A DNA stretch of 64,000 bases. Origin: Streptomyces sp. CB02366 (GTDB lineage: Bacteria > Actinomycetota > Actinomycetes > Streptomycetales > Streptomycetaceae). The notes beneath the pieces were generated by a model. The model worked only from the letters and a program-made list of their open reading frames with translations, was not told where the DNA came from and did no database searches. Position numbers and translations under genes: made by a program. This document shows, piece after piece, positions 1 to 7,598 of the stretch; positions within the stretch are counted from its first letter, which is position 1; each line of letters starts with the position of its first letter. The DNA lies in the NCBI RefSeq assembly GCF_001905905.1, contig NZ_LIVT01000008.1:186001-250000 (forward strand). The letters are read 5' to 3'.

Positions 1-506
1 TCGACGCCGGGGAGGCCGGGGACGACGGCGCGGGTACCGGTGCAGAGGGCGACCGCGTGCCGGGCGGTGAGCCGGTGCTCCGTGCCGTCCGGGGCGGTGA
101 CGGCGACCTCCCGGGGGCCGGTGAGCCGGCCCGTGCCCCGGAAGACGTCCGCTCCGATCCCGTCCAGCCAGGCGACCTGGCCGTCGTCCTTCCAGTGGCT
201 CGTCTCCTCGTCCCGGTACGCGAGGACGGCGCCGGCGTCGAGGGGGCCCCGCACGGCGGCGCTCAGCCCCGGGGTCCGGCGGGCGTCCGCACGGGCGACG
301 ACGGGGCGCAGGAGCGCCTTGCTCGGCATGCACGCCCAGTAGGAGCATTCGCCGCCGACCAGTTCCGATTCCACGATCGCGACGGTGAGCCCGGCGGCGC
401 GGGCCCGGTCAGCCACGTTCTCTCCGACCGGGCCGGCCCCGACGACCACGACGTCGTACGGCGTGTTCGCGCCGGTCTTTCCTGCATCAGCCAGGGAATC
501 AGTCAT
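1..506 (-). CDS. Pyridine nucleotide-disulfide oxidoreductase, dihydrolipoamide dehydrogenase-like (partial, N-terminal part)
   Basis: FAD- and NAD(P)H-dependent flavoprotein of the disulfide reductase class, probably cytosolic. The visible 168 residues start MTDSLADAGK, then a beta strand with a GxGxxG-type FAD site (VVVVGAGPVGE, about residues 18-28), and the redox-active disulfide in GGECSYWACMPSK (Cys spaced CxxxxC as in the lipoamide/mycothione/mercuric reductase family). The C-terminal NAD and dimerisation domains lie beyond the left window edge. It is divergent from trxC with 122 bp between the starts, which suggests a thiol-redox role, but it lacks the CxxC layout of a low-molecular-weight TrxB, so I do not call it thioredoxin reductase. 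The exact substrate cannot be told. Confidence 0.9.
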   Translation of the reverse strand, partial: MTDSLADAGKTGANTPYDVVVVGAGPVGENVADRARAAGLTVAIVESELVGGECSYWACMPSKALLRPVVARADARRTPGLSAAVRGPLDAGAVLAYRDEETSHWKDDGQVAWLDGIGADVFRGTGRLTGPREVAVTAPDGTEHRLTARHAVALCTGTRAVVPGLPGV

Positions 507-552
507 GGGAACAGTGTCCTCGGGGGTGTGCGCCCCGGCCACATGGGCAGGC

Positions 553-578
553 GGAATAGCTCAAGTGCAGTCACCGTT
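553..578 (+). promoter_or_regulatory. Sigma-R type promoter upstream of trxC
   Basis: GGAAT at 553-557 and GTT at 576-578 are separated by exactly 18 bases, the spacing of the Streptomyces sigma-R consensus (GGAAT-N18/19-GTT). It reads toward the thioredoxin gene, whose start is 50 bp downstream of the -10 element, leaving room for a leader and the GAGGAAGAGG ribosome site. trxC is a known sigma-R target in S. coelicolor, so motif, orientation and gene agree. The reverse promoter for the divergent flavoprotein gene is not evident. Confidence 0.78.
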
Positions 579-628
579 GTGCCGGACAGGACCGTCAGGA
601 CCCACCGGCAGAGGAAGAGGTACCCCGT

Positions 629-1027
629 ATGAGCACCGTCGAGCTCACCAAGGAAAACTTCGATCAGGTCGTCACCGACAACGACTTCGTCCTGATCGAC
701 TTCTGGGCTTCCTGGTGCGGCCCTTGCCGGCAGTTCGCGCCGGTCTACGACTCGGCGTCCGAGCGCCACCCCGACCTGGTCTTCGCCAAGGTCGACACCG
801 AGGCGCAGCAGGAGCTGGCGGCGGCGTTCGAGATCCGCTCCATCCCGACGCTGATGATCGTCCGCGACAACGTGGCGGTGTTCTCGCAGCCCGGCGCGCT
901 GCCCGAGGCGGCTCTGGAGGATGTCATCGGGCAGGCCCGGAACCTGGACATGGACGAGGTCCGCAAGTCCGTCGAGGAGCAGAAGCGGGCCGCCGAGGCG
1001 GGCCAGGGGCAGCCGGAGACCCCGTAG
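629..1027 (+). CDS. trxC: Thioredoxin
   Basis: Small cytosolic dithiol-disulfide oxidoreductase of 132 residues. The thioredoxin fold is complete: FWASWCGPCRQF carries the WCGPC active site (about residues 28-32) and the cis-proline loop is SIPTLMI (about 73-79). After the fold ends near residue 107 there is a charged tail ending EAGQGQPETP, slightly longer than E. coli TrxA. The ATG start follows a GAGGAAGAGG ribosome site. A sigma-R type promoter lies upstream and a strong hairpin follows 26 bp after the stop, so it is probably a monocistronic thiol-stress gene. The symbol trxC rests on motif plus remembered synteny with SCO0885. Confidence 0.93.
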   Translation: MSTVELTKENFDQVVTDNDFVLIDFWASWCGPCRQFAPVYDSASERHPDLVFAKVDTEAQQELAAAFEIRSIPTLMIVRDNVAVFSQPGALPEAALEDVIGQARNLDMDEVRKSVEEQKRAAEAGQGQPETP

Positions 1028-1053
1028 CCGTCCGTCCCGCGCACGACACAGCC

Positions 1054-1089
1054 CGAAGGCCCCGACCGGCGCGCCGGTCGGGGCCTTCG
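1054..1089. terminator. Perfect 36-bp palindromic terminator after trxC
   Basis: Arms CGAAGGCCCCGACCGGC (1054-1070) and its exact complement (1073-1089) are separated by two bases. It has 17 paired bases, starts 26 bp after the trxC stop and lacks a long T tract, as usual for Streptomyces terminators. It could also serve the convergent DUF6296 gene. Confidence 0.85.
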
Positions 1090-1164
1090 CCGTGTCCGGA
1101 CCGCACGGGGTGCGGCGTCCGGGCCTCCGCCGTGTCCGGGGCCGGCCCGGCGAAGGCGCCGGCC

Positions 1165-1440
1165 TCACCGGGGGGCGGGGCGTTCGCCGTCCGCCGCGGC
1201 GACCTGGACCGACATGCCGTAGTCCAGTTCCTCGCCGTCGACGAGCACGGCCTCCACCGTGCGCGTCGCCGGGTCGACGTCCGCCTCCATGCCCTCCCCG
1301 GCGTACCGGGGGTAACCCGAAGCCCCGGTCTCCCCGGTGGCGGCGACCACCGCCGACCGGATCGGCCGGCCGGGGGCTCCCGACCGCGTCCGGCTGTGGT
1401 CGGGGATCAGGAGCAGTTCGTAACTCTGCGGATGGCTCAT
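1165..1440 (-). CDS. DUF6296-like small protein
   Basis: Predicted 91-residue protein starting MSHPQSYELLLIPD. The SYELLL opening, the GRPIRSAVVAATGETGASGYPRY middle part and the acidic EADVDPATRTVEAVLVDGEE segment fit the short Streptomyces proteins grouped as DUF6296; the assignment is from memory of that family and its function is unknown. No signal peptide or membrane segment is visible. I use the ATG at 1440; an in-frame start at 1476 would add 12 residues that look unlike the family. It lies 55 bp downstream of the LacI regulator gene on the same strand and could be cotranscribed with it. Confidence 0.7.
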   Translation of the reverse strand: MSHPQSYELLLIPDHSRTRSGAPGRPIRSAVVAATGETGASGYPRYAGEGMEADVDPATRTVEAVLVDGEELDYGMSVQVAAADGERPAPR

Positions 1441-1495
1441 GCCTCCGACGCTAGACACCCGCCCCGTACGGCGCACGTCGTCGCGGCGGAGGCGG

Positions 1496-2518
1496 TCAAC
1501 TGGATTCGCGGTGGACGGCGCTGGTGCGCAACAGGTCGTGGTGGACCGGCGGGCCGCCCGGGTGCTGGACCATGCGGTCGATCGTCTCGGCCAGCGGCTG
1601 CGGCATGGCGAGCTCCATGCGGACGGTGCTCAGCCGGGGGCGCAGCAGTTTCGCGATCAGGGAGTCGTCCGCGCCGATCATCGCCGTGTCGGCGGGCACC
1701 GCCACGCCCGCGTCCTGGAGGGCCCGCATGAGCAGCATGGCGTACTCGTCGTTGTACGCGAACACCGCGTCCAGACCCAGCTCCGGCCAGCGGGCGGCCA
1801 GCCGTTGCGCGGACTCCTCCTCGTACCGCAGCGGGAGCGGGCGTATGCGGGCTCCCGCCGCTTCGGCCGCGCGCCGCGCGCCGGCGAGGCGGATCTCGGA
1901 GAACGCCTCCCGGGACGGTTCCTGGGGCATGACCACGCCGATGTGGCGGCGGCCCCGGGCCAGCAGGTGTTCCACCGCGCTGCTGCCGACCCGGCGTTGG
2001 TCCATGACCAGGCCGTGCGCTCCGGCCACCGGGTCGGGGCCCAGGGTGATCACGGCTTTGGCGCCGGAGCGGGTCAGGATGCCGGTGCCGTGCGGGGTGA
2101 GGGCGATGCCCGGCGGTACGACGACGGCGACGGGCCGCAGTTCGGCCCAGGCGGTGGCCGCCTCGTCGGCGGTGAGGCCGCCGCTGCCGTACTGGACGAC
2201 GGTGTAGTCCAGTCGGCGCAACCCCGACTGGAGTTCCTCGAAGAAGTACTGGTGCAGCGGTCCCGCCGGTATGTGGCCGGAGGGCAGCAGGACCATGCGG
2301 CTGTGTCCGGCGCGCAGGCTGCGGGCGGCCGCGTGCGGAACGTAGCCGAGTTGGAGGGCGGCCTCCCTGACCCGGCGCCGGGTGGGATCGCTGATCCGGA
2401 CCGTGGCGTTGTTGTTCAGTACGTACGACACGGTGGCCCTGGACACTCCGGCGAGGCGCGCGACGTCGGCGCTGGTCGGAACGGATACTTCGGCGGGCTG
2501 CTTGGGTAACTGGCTCAT
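1496..2518 (-). CDS. LacI-family transcriptional regulator with a TTA codon at codon 4
   Basis: Sugar-responsive DNA-binding repressor of 340 residues. The helix-turn-helix SADVARLAGVSRATVSYVLNN (about residues 16-35) is typical of LacI, followed by a hinge (DPTRRRVREAALQLGYVPHAAARSLR) and a periplasmic-binding-protein type effector domain with the family pattern VFAYNDEYAMLLMRAL near residue 245. The fourth codon, at 2507-2509, is TTA (MSQLPK), so translation should need the bldA leucyl tRNA. I chose the ATG at 2518 because upstream in-frame starts give non-homologous sequence. Neighbouring genes show no sugar catabolic operon, so the regulon is unknown; a LacI-type palindrome occurs far away at 59730. 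Confidence 0.92.
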   Translation of the reverse strand: MSQLPKQPAEVSVPTSADVARLAGVSRATVSYVLNNNATVRISDPTRRRVREAALQLGYVPHAAARSLRAGHSRMVLLPSGHIPAGPLHQYFFEELQSGLRRLDYTVVQYGSGGLTADEAATAWAELRPVAVVVPPGIALTPHGTGILTRSGAKAVITLGPDPVAGAHGLVMDQRRVGSSAVEHLLARGRRHIGVVMPQEPSREAFSEIRLAGARRAAEAAGARIRPLPLRYEEESAQRLAARWPELGLDAVFAYNDEYAMLLMRALQDAGVAVPADTAMIGADDSLIAKLLRPRLSTVRMELAMPQPLAETIDRMVQHPGGPPVHHDLLRTSAVHRESS

Positions 2519-3002
2519 GGCTCCGGGCAGTCTTCCAGACCTGTGGGAGCGGGTTTCGGCCCGGGTGCGGCAGGTCCGGTCACGGTGGCCGGAAGGCCGC
2601 CCCGCCGCGCCGGGCCGACGCCCCGCTCCCTGGGCCGGACGGTCGGGCTCCCACGGTGCGGCGATGGCTTCCCACGGCCCCGCCCACCGTTCCGGCAACC
2701 CCTTTGACGTGCCCGGCAGCGGTGGCCCGACCGCCACGGCGCGGACCGGTCCCGACGACGCGGGCCCGGTGCGCACGTCCTACGCCCCCGATCGCGACGG
2801 CGACCCCCACCCCGGTGAGATCGTCCGGACCTGGACGCCCCCCGAGGAGGAGGACGGGCGCGGGAAGGACCGGCCGGTGCTCGTCGTGGCACGCGGCCCG
2901 GCACGTCCGCTTCCCCGTCCGGCCCCCGGCACGGGGCCCGACGCGTCCGCTTCCTCCGCCCGGCCCCTTCCTCCGCCCGGCCCCGGCGCGTTCGGCCCCG
3001 GG
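2519..3002. other. 484-bp gap without a convincing gene
   Basis: It lies upstream of the LacI gene and downstream of the PARG-like gene. Open frames here are shadows with arginine/proline-rich low-complexity translations. A CCTCCGCCCGGCCCC-type near-repeat occurs around 2955-2990. It probably holds the LacI promoter, but no clear operator palindrome was seen. Confidence 0.5.
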
Positions 3003-3824
3003 TCAGGCGAAGATCCGGCTGAAGGCGGCCCGGACGGGCGAGTCGGGGTTCCGGTCCAGGATCGCGAAGACGATCTGCTCGAAGTGGCCGGCGAACCGGC
3101 CGCCCTCCCCGAGGAGGCCGTGGAAGGCCCCCGCCACCGCGGCCGGATCGTTCTGGAAGACTCCGCAGCCCCAGGCGCCCAGGACGAGCCTGCGGTAGCC
3201 CCGTACGGCGGCGACCTCCAGCACCCGTTCGGCGCGGGAGGCCAGGACCGCCGGGACGCGGTGGGCCTCCCCGGGGGCCTGCCGCCGGATCACCCCGGCG
3301 TTGGGAGCGGGCGAGGTGAGGAACCCGACGGTGTACGGGGCGTCCAGGAAGTCGCCCCGGTCGTCGCGGAAGACCGGCACCGCCGGGGAGTGGATCACCC
3401 GATCGGTGTAGAAGGCGTCGCGTTCGGCGCGGTGGTGCGCGTAGAACTCGGGGGCGCGCAGCAGGGTCGTGTGGAGGGCGGAGCCGCGGCACAGGGCCTC
3501 TTCCTGGGCCTGCGCGCCGTTGAGGTAGCCGCCGCCGGGGTTGCGGGCCGAGGCGAAGGCGAGGACGGCGATCCGGCCCGGGGCCTCGCCGGCCATCCGG
3601 CGGGCGGCGGCCAGGCTGCTCTCGCCGGTGACCTCGAAGCGCGGGGCGCGGTCGGTGTCCAGGGCGGCGACGGGCACCGGGTCCGGGCCGTAGAGCCTGG
3701 TTCCGGACAGCGCGGCGGTCACGGCGCGCTCGATGGACACCTCCTGGCCTGCCGCGTTGCGGTACCGCCCGGCCACGACGACCGCTTCCGTCCCGCGCGC
3801 GATGCCGCGCAGCCGCGCGCTCAC
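3003..3824 (-). CDS. TIGR02452 family protein, bacterial-type poly(ADP-ribose) glycohydrolase-like macrodomain
   Basis: Predicted 273-residue cytosolic protein of the microbial PARG family (DUF2263/TIGR02452), which removes ADP-ribose chains in characterised bacterial members. The signature loop GGGYLNGAQAQEEALCR (about residues 97-113) has the glycine-rich phosphate loop and the paired glutamates that act in catalysis. Further family blocks are LAFASARNPGGGYL before it and VLGAWGCGVFQNDP (about 218-231). The start is GTG at 3824 with a GGGGGAG ribosome site six bases upstream; the longer ATG version at 3884 would add arginine/histidine-rich residues. It is divergent from egtA across a 146-bp promoter region. 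Substrate (NAD-linked, DNA- or protein-linked ADP-ribose) is not knowable here. Confidence 0.87.
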   Translation of the reverse strand: MSARLRGIARGTEAVVVAGRYRNAAGQEVSIERAVTAALSGTRLYGPDPVPVAALDTDRAPRFEVTGESSLAAARRMAGEAPGRIAVLAFASARNPGGGYLNGAQAQEEALCRGSALHTTLLRAPEFYAHHRAERDAFYTDRVIHSPAVPVFRDDRGDFLDAPYTVGFLTSPAPNAGVIRRQAPGEAHRVPAVLASRAERVLEVAAVRGYRRLVLGAWGCGVFQNDPAAVAGAFHGLLGEGGRFAGHFEQIVFAILDRNPDSPVRAAFSRIFA

Positions 3825-3970
3825 GCGCGCTCCCCCGTGTGGTGCATACAGGGCATGCTCCGGGGGAACTCCTTCCGGGCGCAACCGGATTCCCGTGGCT
3901 CAGGGGCACCCTTGTGCGATCTCCGGGTACGGGTTTCGCTGGTAGGTACGCAACGGCGAAGGAGCCCCTG

Positions 3971-5428
3971 ATGACCGTGGACCACCCCGGCGGGCCCGGA
4001 TCGCACCCGGACGCCGCCCCCCTCGACGAGAGCGGGGCCGAGGATTTACTGCGCGGCATATGTTTCAAGACGGGCCCCCCGCGAACGGTCGGGGTGGAAC
4101 TCGAATGGCTCATCCACGACCGGGAACATCCTGAGCTGCCGGTCGGGCGGGAGCGGCTGGAGAGCGCCGTCGCGGCGGTGCGGGCGCTGCCGCTGAGCGC
4201 GGCGCTGACGTTCGAGCCCGGCGGGCAGCTGGAGCTCAGTTCCCAGCCGGCCGGCTCGCTCATGGAGTGCGTCGAGACCACCGCGGCCGATCTGGCGGCG
4301 GTCCGCGCCGCGCTCGGCGCGGCCGGGCTCGCGCCGGTCGGGCTCGGCGTGGACCCGTGGCGACCGCCGCGCCGCCTGCTGCGGGAGCCCCGTTACGCCG
4401 CGATGGAGGCCGCGCTGGACCGCGTGGGTCCGGCCGGGCGGGCGATGATGTGCACCTCCGCTTCGGTCCAGGTCTGCCTGGACGCGGGCGAGGAGGAGCC
4501 GGGGCCGCTGGGTCACGGGCGGCGCTGGCAGCTCGCGCACCTGCTGGGCGCGGTGCTGGTGGCGGCGTTCGCGAACTCTCCCTACCGGCGGGGCCTCCGT
4601 ACCGGCTGGCGTTCCACCCGGCAGTCGCTGTGGGCCGATCTCGACCCGGGCCGCACGCTCGCGCCGCGCCCCGGGCCCACGCCTCGCGAGGAGTGGGCCG
4701 CGCATGTGCTGGACGCGGCCGTGCTGTGCATCCGGCGCGACGAAGGGCCCTGGGACGTCCCCGAACGCCTCACCTTCCGCCGGTGGATCCGTACCGGGTC
4801 GCCCAGGCCGCCGACGCGGGCCGATCTCGACTACCACCTCACCACGCTGTTCCCGCCGGTCCGGCCGCGCGGCCATCTCGAACTGCGCATGATCGACGCG
4901 CAGCGCGGCCCCGAGGGGTGGGTGGTCCCGCTCGCGGTCGCCACCGCCCTGTTCGACGACCCGGAGGCCGCCGAGTCGGTGTACCGCGCCGTGAAGCCGC
5001 TGGCGGAGACGGCGGGGCCGGGGGCGGCCCCGCGCAATCCGCTCTGGACGGCGGCGGCCCGCGAGGGCCTGGCGGACCCGGAGCTGCGGGCCGCGGCCGT
5101 GGCCTGTTTCGGGGCGGCGCTCCCGGCGCTGGAGCGGATGGGCGCGAGCGACGCGGTGCGCGGAGCGGTGGCCGCTTTCGCCGACCGTTATACGGCCCGG
5201 GGCCGATGTCCGGCCGACGATCTGCCCGAACCGGACGCCCTGACCGATCCGGCTCTGCTGACCGGGCCGGCTCTGCTGGACGCTCCGGGCCTGCTCGCCG
5301 CTCCACCCGGGCCGACCGGCCACGGCGTGCCGCGCCGCACGGCCGAGCGGCCGCCGTACGACCCCGAGAGCCCTGTCCCCGGGCCGCCGACGGCCCCGCC
5401 GCACCCCGGAAAGGCGGCTTCCGCATGA
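3971..5428 (+). CDS. egtA: EgtA, gamma-glutamyl-cysteine ligase for ergothioneine, with TTA codon
   Basis: ATP-dependent ligase joining L-glutamate to cysteine, first step toward the sulfur donor for ergothioneine. The 485-residue protein shows GCS2-type blocks: GVELEWLIHD (about 37-46), TFEPGGQLELSSQP (about 80-93), and HLELRMIDAQRGPEGWVVPL near 300, and is followed by egtB, C and D. Start ATG 3971 has a GAAGGAG site. Codon 26 (4046-4048) is TTA, so the whole operon may depend on bldA through translation of its first gene. The C-terminal 70 residues are proline/alanine-rich with ALLTGP/ALLDAP-type repeats and look disordered. The stop overlaps the egtB start (ATGA). Confidence 0.96.
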   Translation: MTVDHPGGPGSHPDAAPLDESGAEDLLRGICFKTGPPRTVGVELEWLIHDREHPELPVGRERLESAVAAVRALPLSAALTFEPGGQLELSSQPAGSLMECVETTAADLAAVRAALGAAGLAPVGLGVDPWRPPRRLLREPRYAAMEAALDRVGPAGRAMMCTSASVQVCLDAGEEEPGPLGHGRRWQLAHLLGAVLVAAFANSPYRRGLRTGWRSTRQSLWADLDPGRTLAPRPGPTPREEWAAHVLDAAVLCIRRDEGPWDVPERLTFRRWIRTGSPRPPTRADLDYHLTTLFPPVRPRGHLELRMIDAQRGPEGWVVPLAVATALFDDPEAAESVYRAVKPLAETAGPGAAPRNPLWTAAAREGLADPELRAAAVACFGAALPALERMGASDAVRGAVAAFADRYTARGRCPADDLPEPDALTDPALLTGPALLDAPGLLAAPPGPTGHGVPRRTAERPPYDPESPVPGPPTAPPHPGKAASA

Positions 5429-6843
5429 CCGAACGCCATGAAGTCCCCGAAGGCCGTGCGGCCACCGGGCGCCGACGCTCCGACGGCTTCGATCCGGCCC
5501 GCTCCCCCGCGGCGGCCGGCTTCCCCGTCGCGCCGGACATCGATCCGGAAGCCCTGCGGCGGCGCGCCCTCGACGCGCTGGTGAGCGCGCGGGAACGCAC
5601 CGCCCTCCTCACCGACAGCGTGGACGACGGCGAACTGACCGCCCAGCATTCCCCGTTGATGTCACCGCTGGTCTGGGACCTGGCGCACATCGGCAACCAG
5701 GAGGAGCAGTGGCTGCTGCGGGCGGTCGGCGGCCGGGAGGCACTGCGACCGGAGATCGACGGCCTGTACAACGCCTTCGAGCACTCGCGCGCCGCGCGTC
5801 CCTCGCTGCCGCTGCTGGCCCCCGCCGAGGCCCGGACGTACGCCTCGGACGTCCGGGGGCGGGCCCTGGACCTGCTGGAGGCCGCACCGCTGCACGAGGG
5901 AGGACGCCCGCTGGAACGGGCCGGGTTCGCCTTCGGCATGATCGCCCAGCATGAGCAGCAGCACGACGAGACGATGCTGATCACCCATCAGCTGCGCACC
6001 GGTCCGGCCGCGCTGACCGCTCCGCCGCCGCCCGGCCCCGTCGACGGCGGGAAGCTGCCCGACGAGGTCCTGGTCCCCGGGGGGCCGTTCACCATGGGGA
6101 CCTCCACCGAGCCGTGGGCCCTGGACAACGAACGCCCCGCGCACGTGCGCGAGGTGGCGGCCTTCCACCTGGACGCCTCCCCGGTCTCCTGCGGCGCGTA
6201 TCTGCGCTTCATCGAGGAGGGCGGGTACCGGGACGAGCGCTGGTGGGTTCCCGAGGGCTGGGCCATGGTCCGCGAACACGGCCTGGAAGCACCGCTGTTC
6301 TGGCGGCGGGAAGCGGGCCGGTGGCTGCGCCGGAGGTTCGGGGTGACCGAACCGGTGCCGGACGACGAGCCGGTGCTGCACGTCAGCTGGTACGAGGCCG
6401 ACGCGTACGCCCGCTGGGCGGGGCGGCGGCTGCCCACGGAGAGCGAGTGGGAGAAGGCCGCCCGGCACGATCCGGCCTCCGGCCGGTCCCGGCGCTATCC
6501 GTGGGGCGACGAGGACCCGACCCCGGAGCACGCCAACCTGGGGCAGCGCCATCTGCGTCCGGCGCGGTCGGGGGCGTATCCGCAAGGGCGGGCGCCTTCG
6601 GGGGCCGGGCAGTTGATCGGTGACGTGTGGGAGTGGACCGCCAGCGACTTCCTGCCCTACCCGGGGTTCGCGGCGTTCCCCTACCGGGAGTATTCGGAGG
6701 TGTTCTTCGGCCCGGGCCACAAGGTGCTGCGCGGCGGTTCGTTCGCCGTGGACCGGGTCGCCTGCCGGGGCACCTTCCGCAACTGGGACCTTCCGGTGCG
6801 GCGGCAGATCTTCTCCGGATTCCGCACCGCGCGGGACGCCTGA
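5425..6843 (+). CDS. egtB: EgtB, hercynine oxygenase (gamma-glutamyl-cysteine/hercynine sulfoxide synthase)
   Basis: Mononuclear non-heme iron enzyme that joins gamma-glutamylcysteine to hercynine with O2 to form the sulfoxide. The 472 residues contain an N-terminal DinB_2-like domain with the iron ligands: His in WDLAHIGNQEEQW (about residue 91) and the pair in AQHEQQHDETML (about 174-185, HxxxHxE). The C-terminal formylglycine-generating/sulfatase-modifying fold begins near VPGGPFTMGTS (about 215) and ends with LRGGSFAV and FSGFRTARDA. The ATG overlaps the egtA TGA and its own TGA overlaps the egtC ATG, so translation is coupled. Confidence 0.97.
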   Translation: MTERHEVPEGRAATGRRRSDGFDPARSPAAAGFPVAPDIDPEALRRRALDALVSARERTALLTDSVDDGELTAQHSPLMSPLVWDLAHIGNQEEQWLLRAVGGREALRPEIDGLYNAFEHSRAARPSLPLLAPAEARTYASDVRGRALDLLEAAPLHEGGRPLERAGFAFGMIAQHEQQHDETMLITHQLRTGPAALTAPPPPGPVDGGKLPDEVLVPGGPFTMGTSTEPWALDNERPAHVREVAAFHLDASPVSCGAYLRFIEEGGYRDERWWVPEGWAMVREHGLEAPLFWRREAGRWLRRRFGVTEPVPDDEPVLHVSWYEADAYARWAGRRLPTESEWEKAARHDPASGRSRRYPWGDEDPTPEHANLGQRHLRPARSGAYPQGRAPSGAGQLIGDVWEWTASDFLPYPGFAAFPYREYSEVFFGPGHKVLRGGSFAVDRVACRGTFRNWDLPVRRQIFSGFRTARDA

Positions 6844-7598
6844 TGTGCCGTCACATCGCCTATGTGGGCGATCCGGTCGCGCTCGGCGAGGTTCTCCTGC
6901 TGCCCGAGCACGCGCTGGTGCGGCAGTCCTGGGAGCCGCGCATGCAGCGGCACGGCACGGTCAACGCGGACGGTTTCGGGGTCGGTTGGTACGCGGACGG
7001 GGATCCGGCGCCGGGACGTTACCGCCGCCGGGGCCCCGTATGGGGCGACGAGACGTTCACCGACCTGGCCCGGGTGGTCCGCAGTCGCGCGCTGCTCGCG
7101 GCCGTACGGGACGCCACCGAGGCGGGCGCGGACGGGGAGGCCGCCGCCGCGCCGTACGCCGCCGGGCGGCTGCTGTTCAGCCACAACGGGGCGGTGAGGG
7201 GCTGGCCCGGATCGCTCTCCGGCCCGGCCGCCGCCCTGCCCGCCGAGCGGCTCCTGTCGCTGGCCGCCCGCAACGACTCGGCGCTGATATGGGCGCTGAT
7301 CCGCCACCGGACCGACGCGGGGGGCGACGTGCCGGACGCCGTCGCGGAGACCGTCCGCGAGGTCGCGGCCGCCGCGCCCGGATCCCGGCTGAACCTCCTC
7401 GTCACCGACGGCGCCACGATCACGGCGACCGCCTGGGGCGACACCCTCTGGTACCTCACGGAGCCGGGCCGCCGCACCGCGGTCGCCTCGGAGCCGTACG
7501 ACGACGACCCGCTCTGGCGCGAGGTCCCCGACCGCACCCTGCTGGTCGCGACCCGCACGGACGTCCTGCTCACCCCGCTCAAGGAGCCCACCGCGTGA
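6843..7598 (+). CDS. egtC: EgtC, gamma-glutamyl hercynylcysteine S-oxide amidohydrolase
   Basis: Class II glutamine-amidotransferase fold enzyme that removes the glutamyl group from the EgtB product. The 251-residue protein begins MCRHIAYVG, so Cys2 becomes the N-terminal nucleophile after methionine removal. NADGFGVGWY (about 40-49) and LLFSHNGAVRGWPG (about 109-122) are the standard glutamine-binding blocks. It overlaps egtB by one base and egtD by four bases. Confidence 0.96.
   Translation: MCRHIAYVGDPVALGEVLLLPEHALVRQSWEPRMQRHGTVNADGFGVGWYADGDPAPGRYRRRGPVWGDETFTDLARVVRSRALLAAVRDATEAGADGEAAAAPYAAGRLLFSHNGAVRGWPGSLSGPAAALPAERLLSLAARNDSALIWALIRHRTDAGGDVPDAVAETVREVAAAAPGSRLNLLVTDGATITATAWGDTLWYLTEPGRRTAVASEPYDDDPLWREVPDRTLLVATRTDVLLTPLKEPTA

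Noticed and set aside
2515..4281. 588-codon open frame on the minus strand
   Set aside because: It overlaps the PARG-like and egtA genes in another frame and translates to Arg/Pro-rich low-complexity sequence without family motifs.
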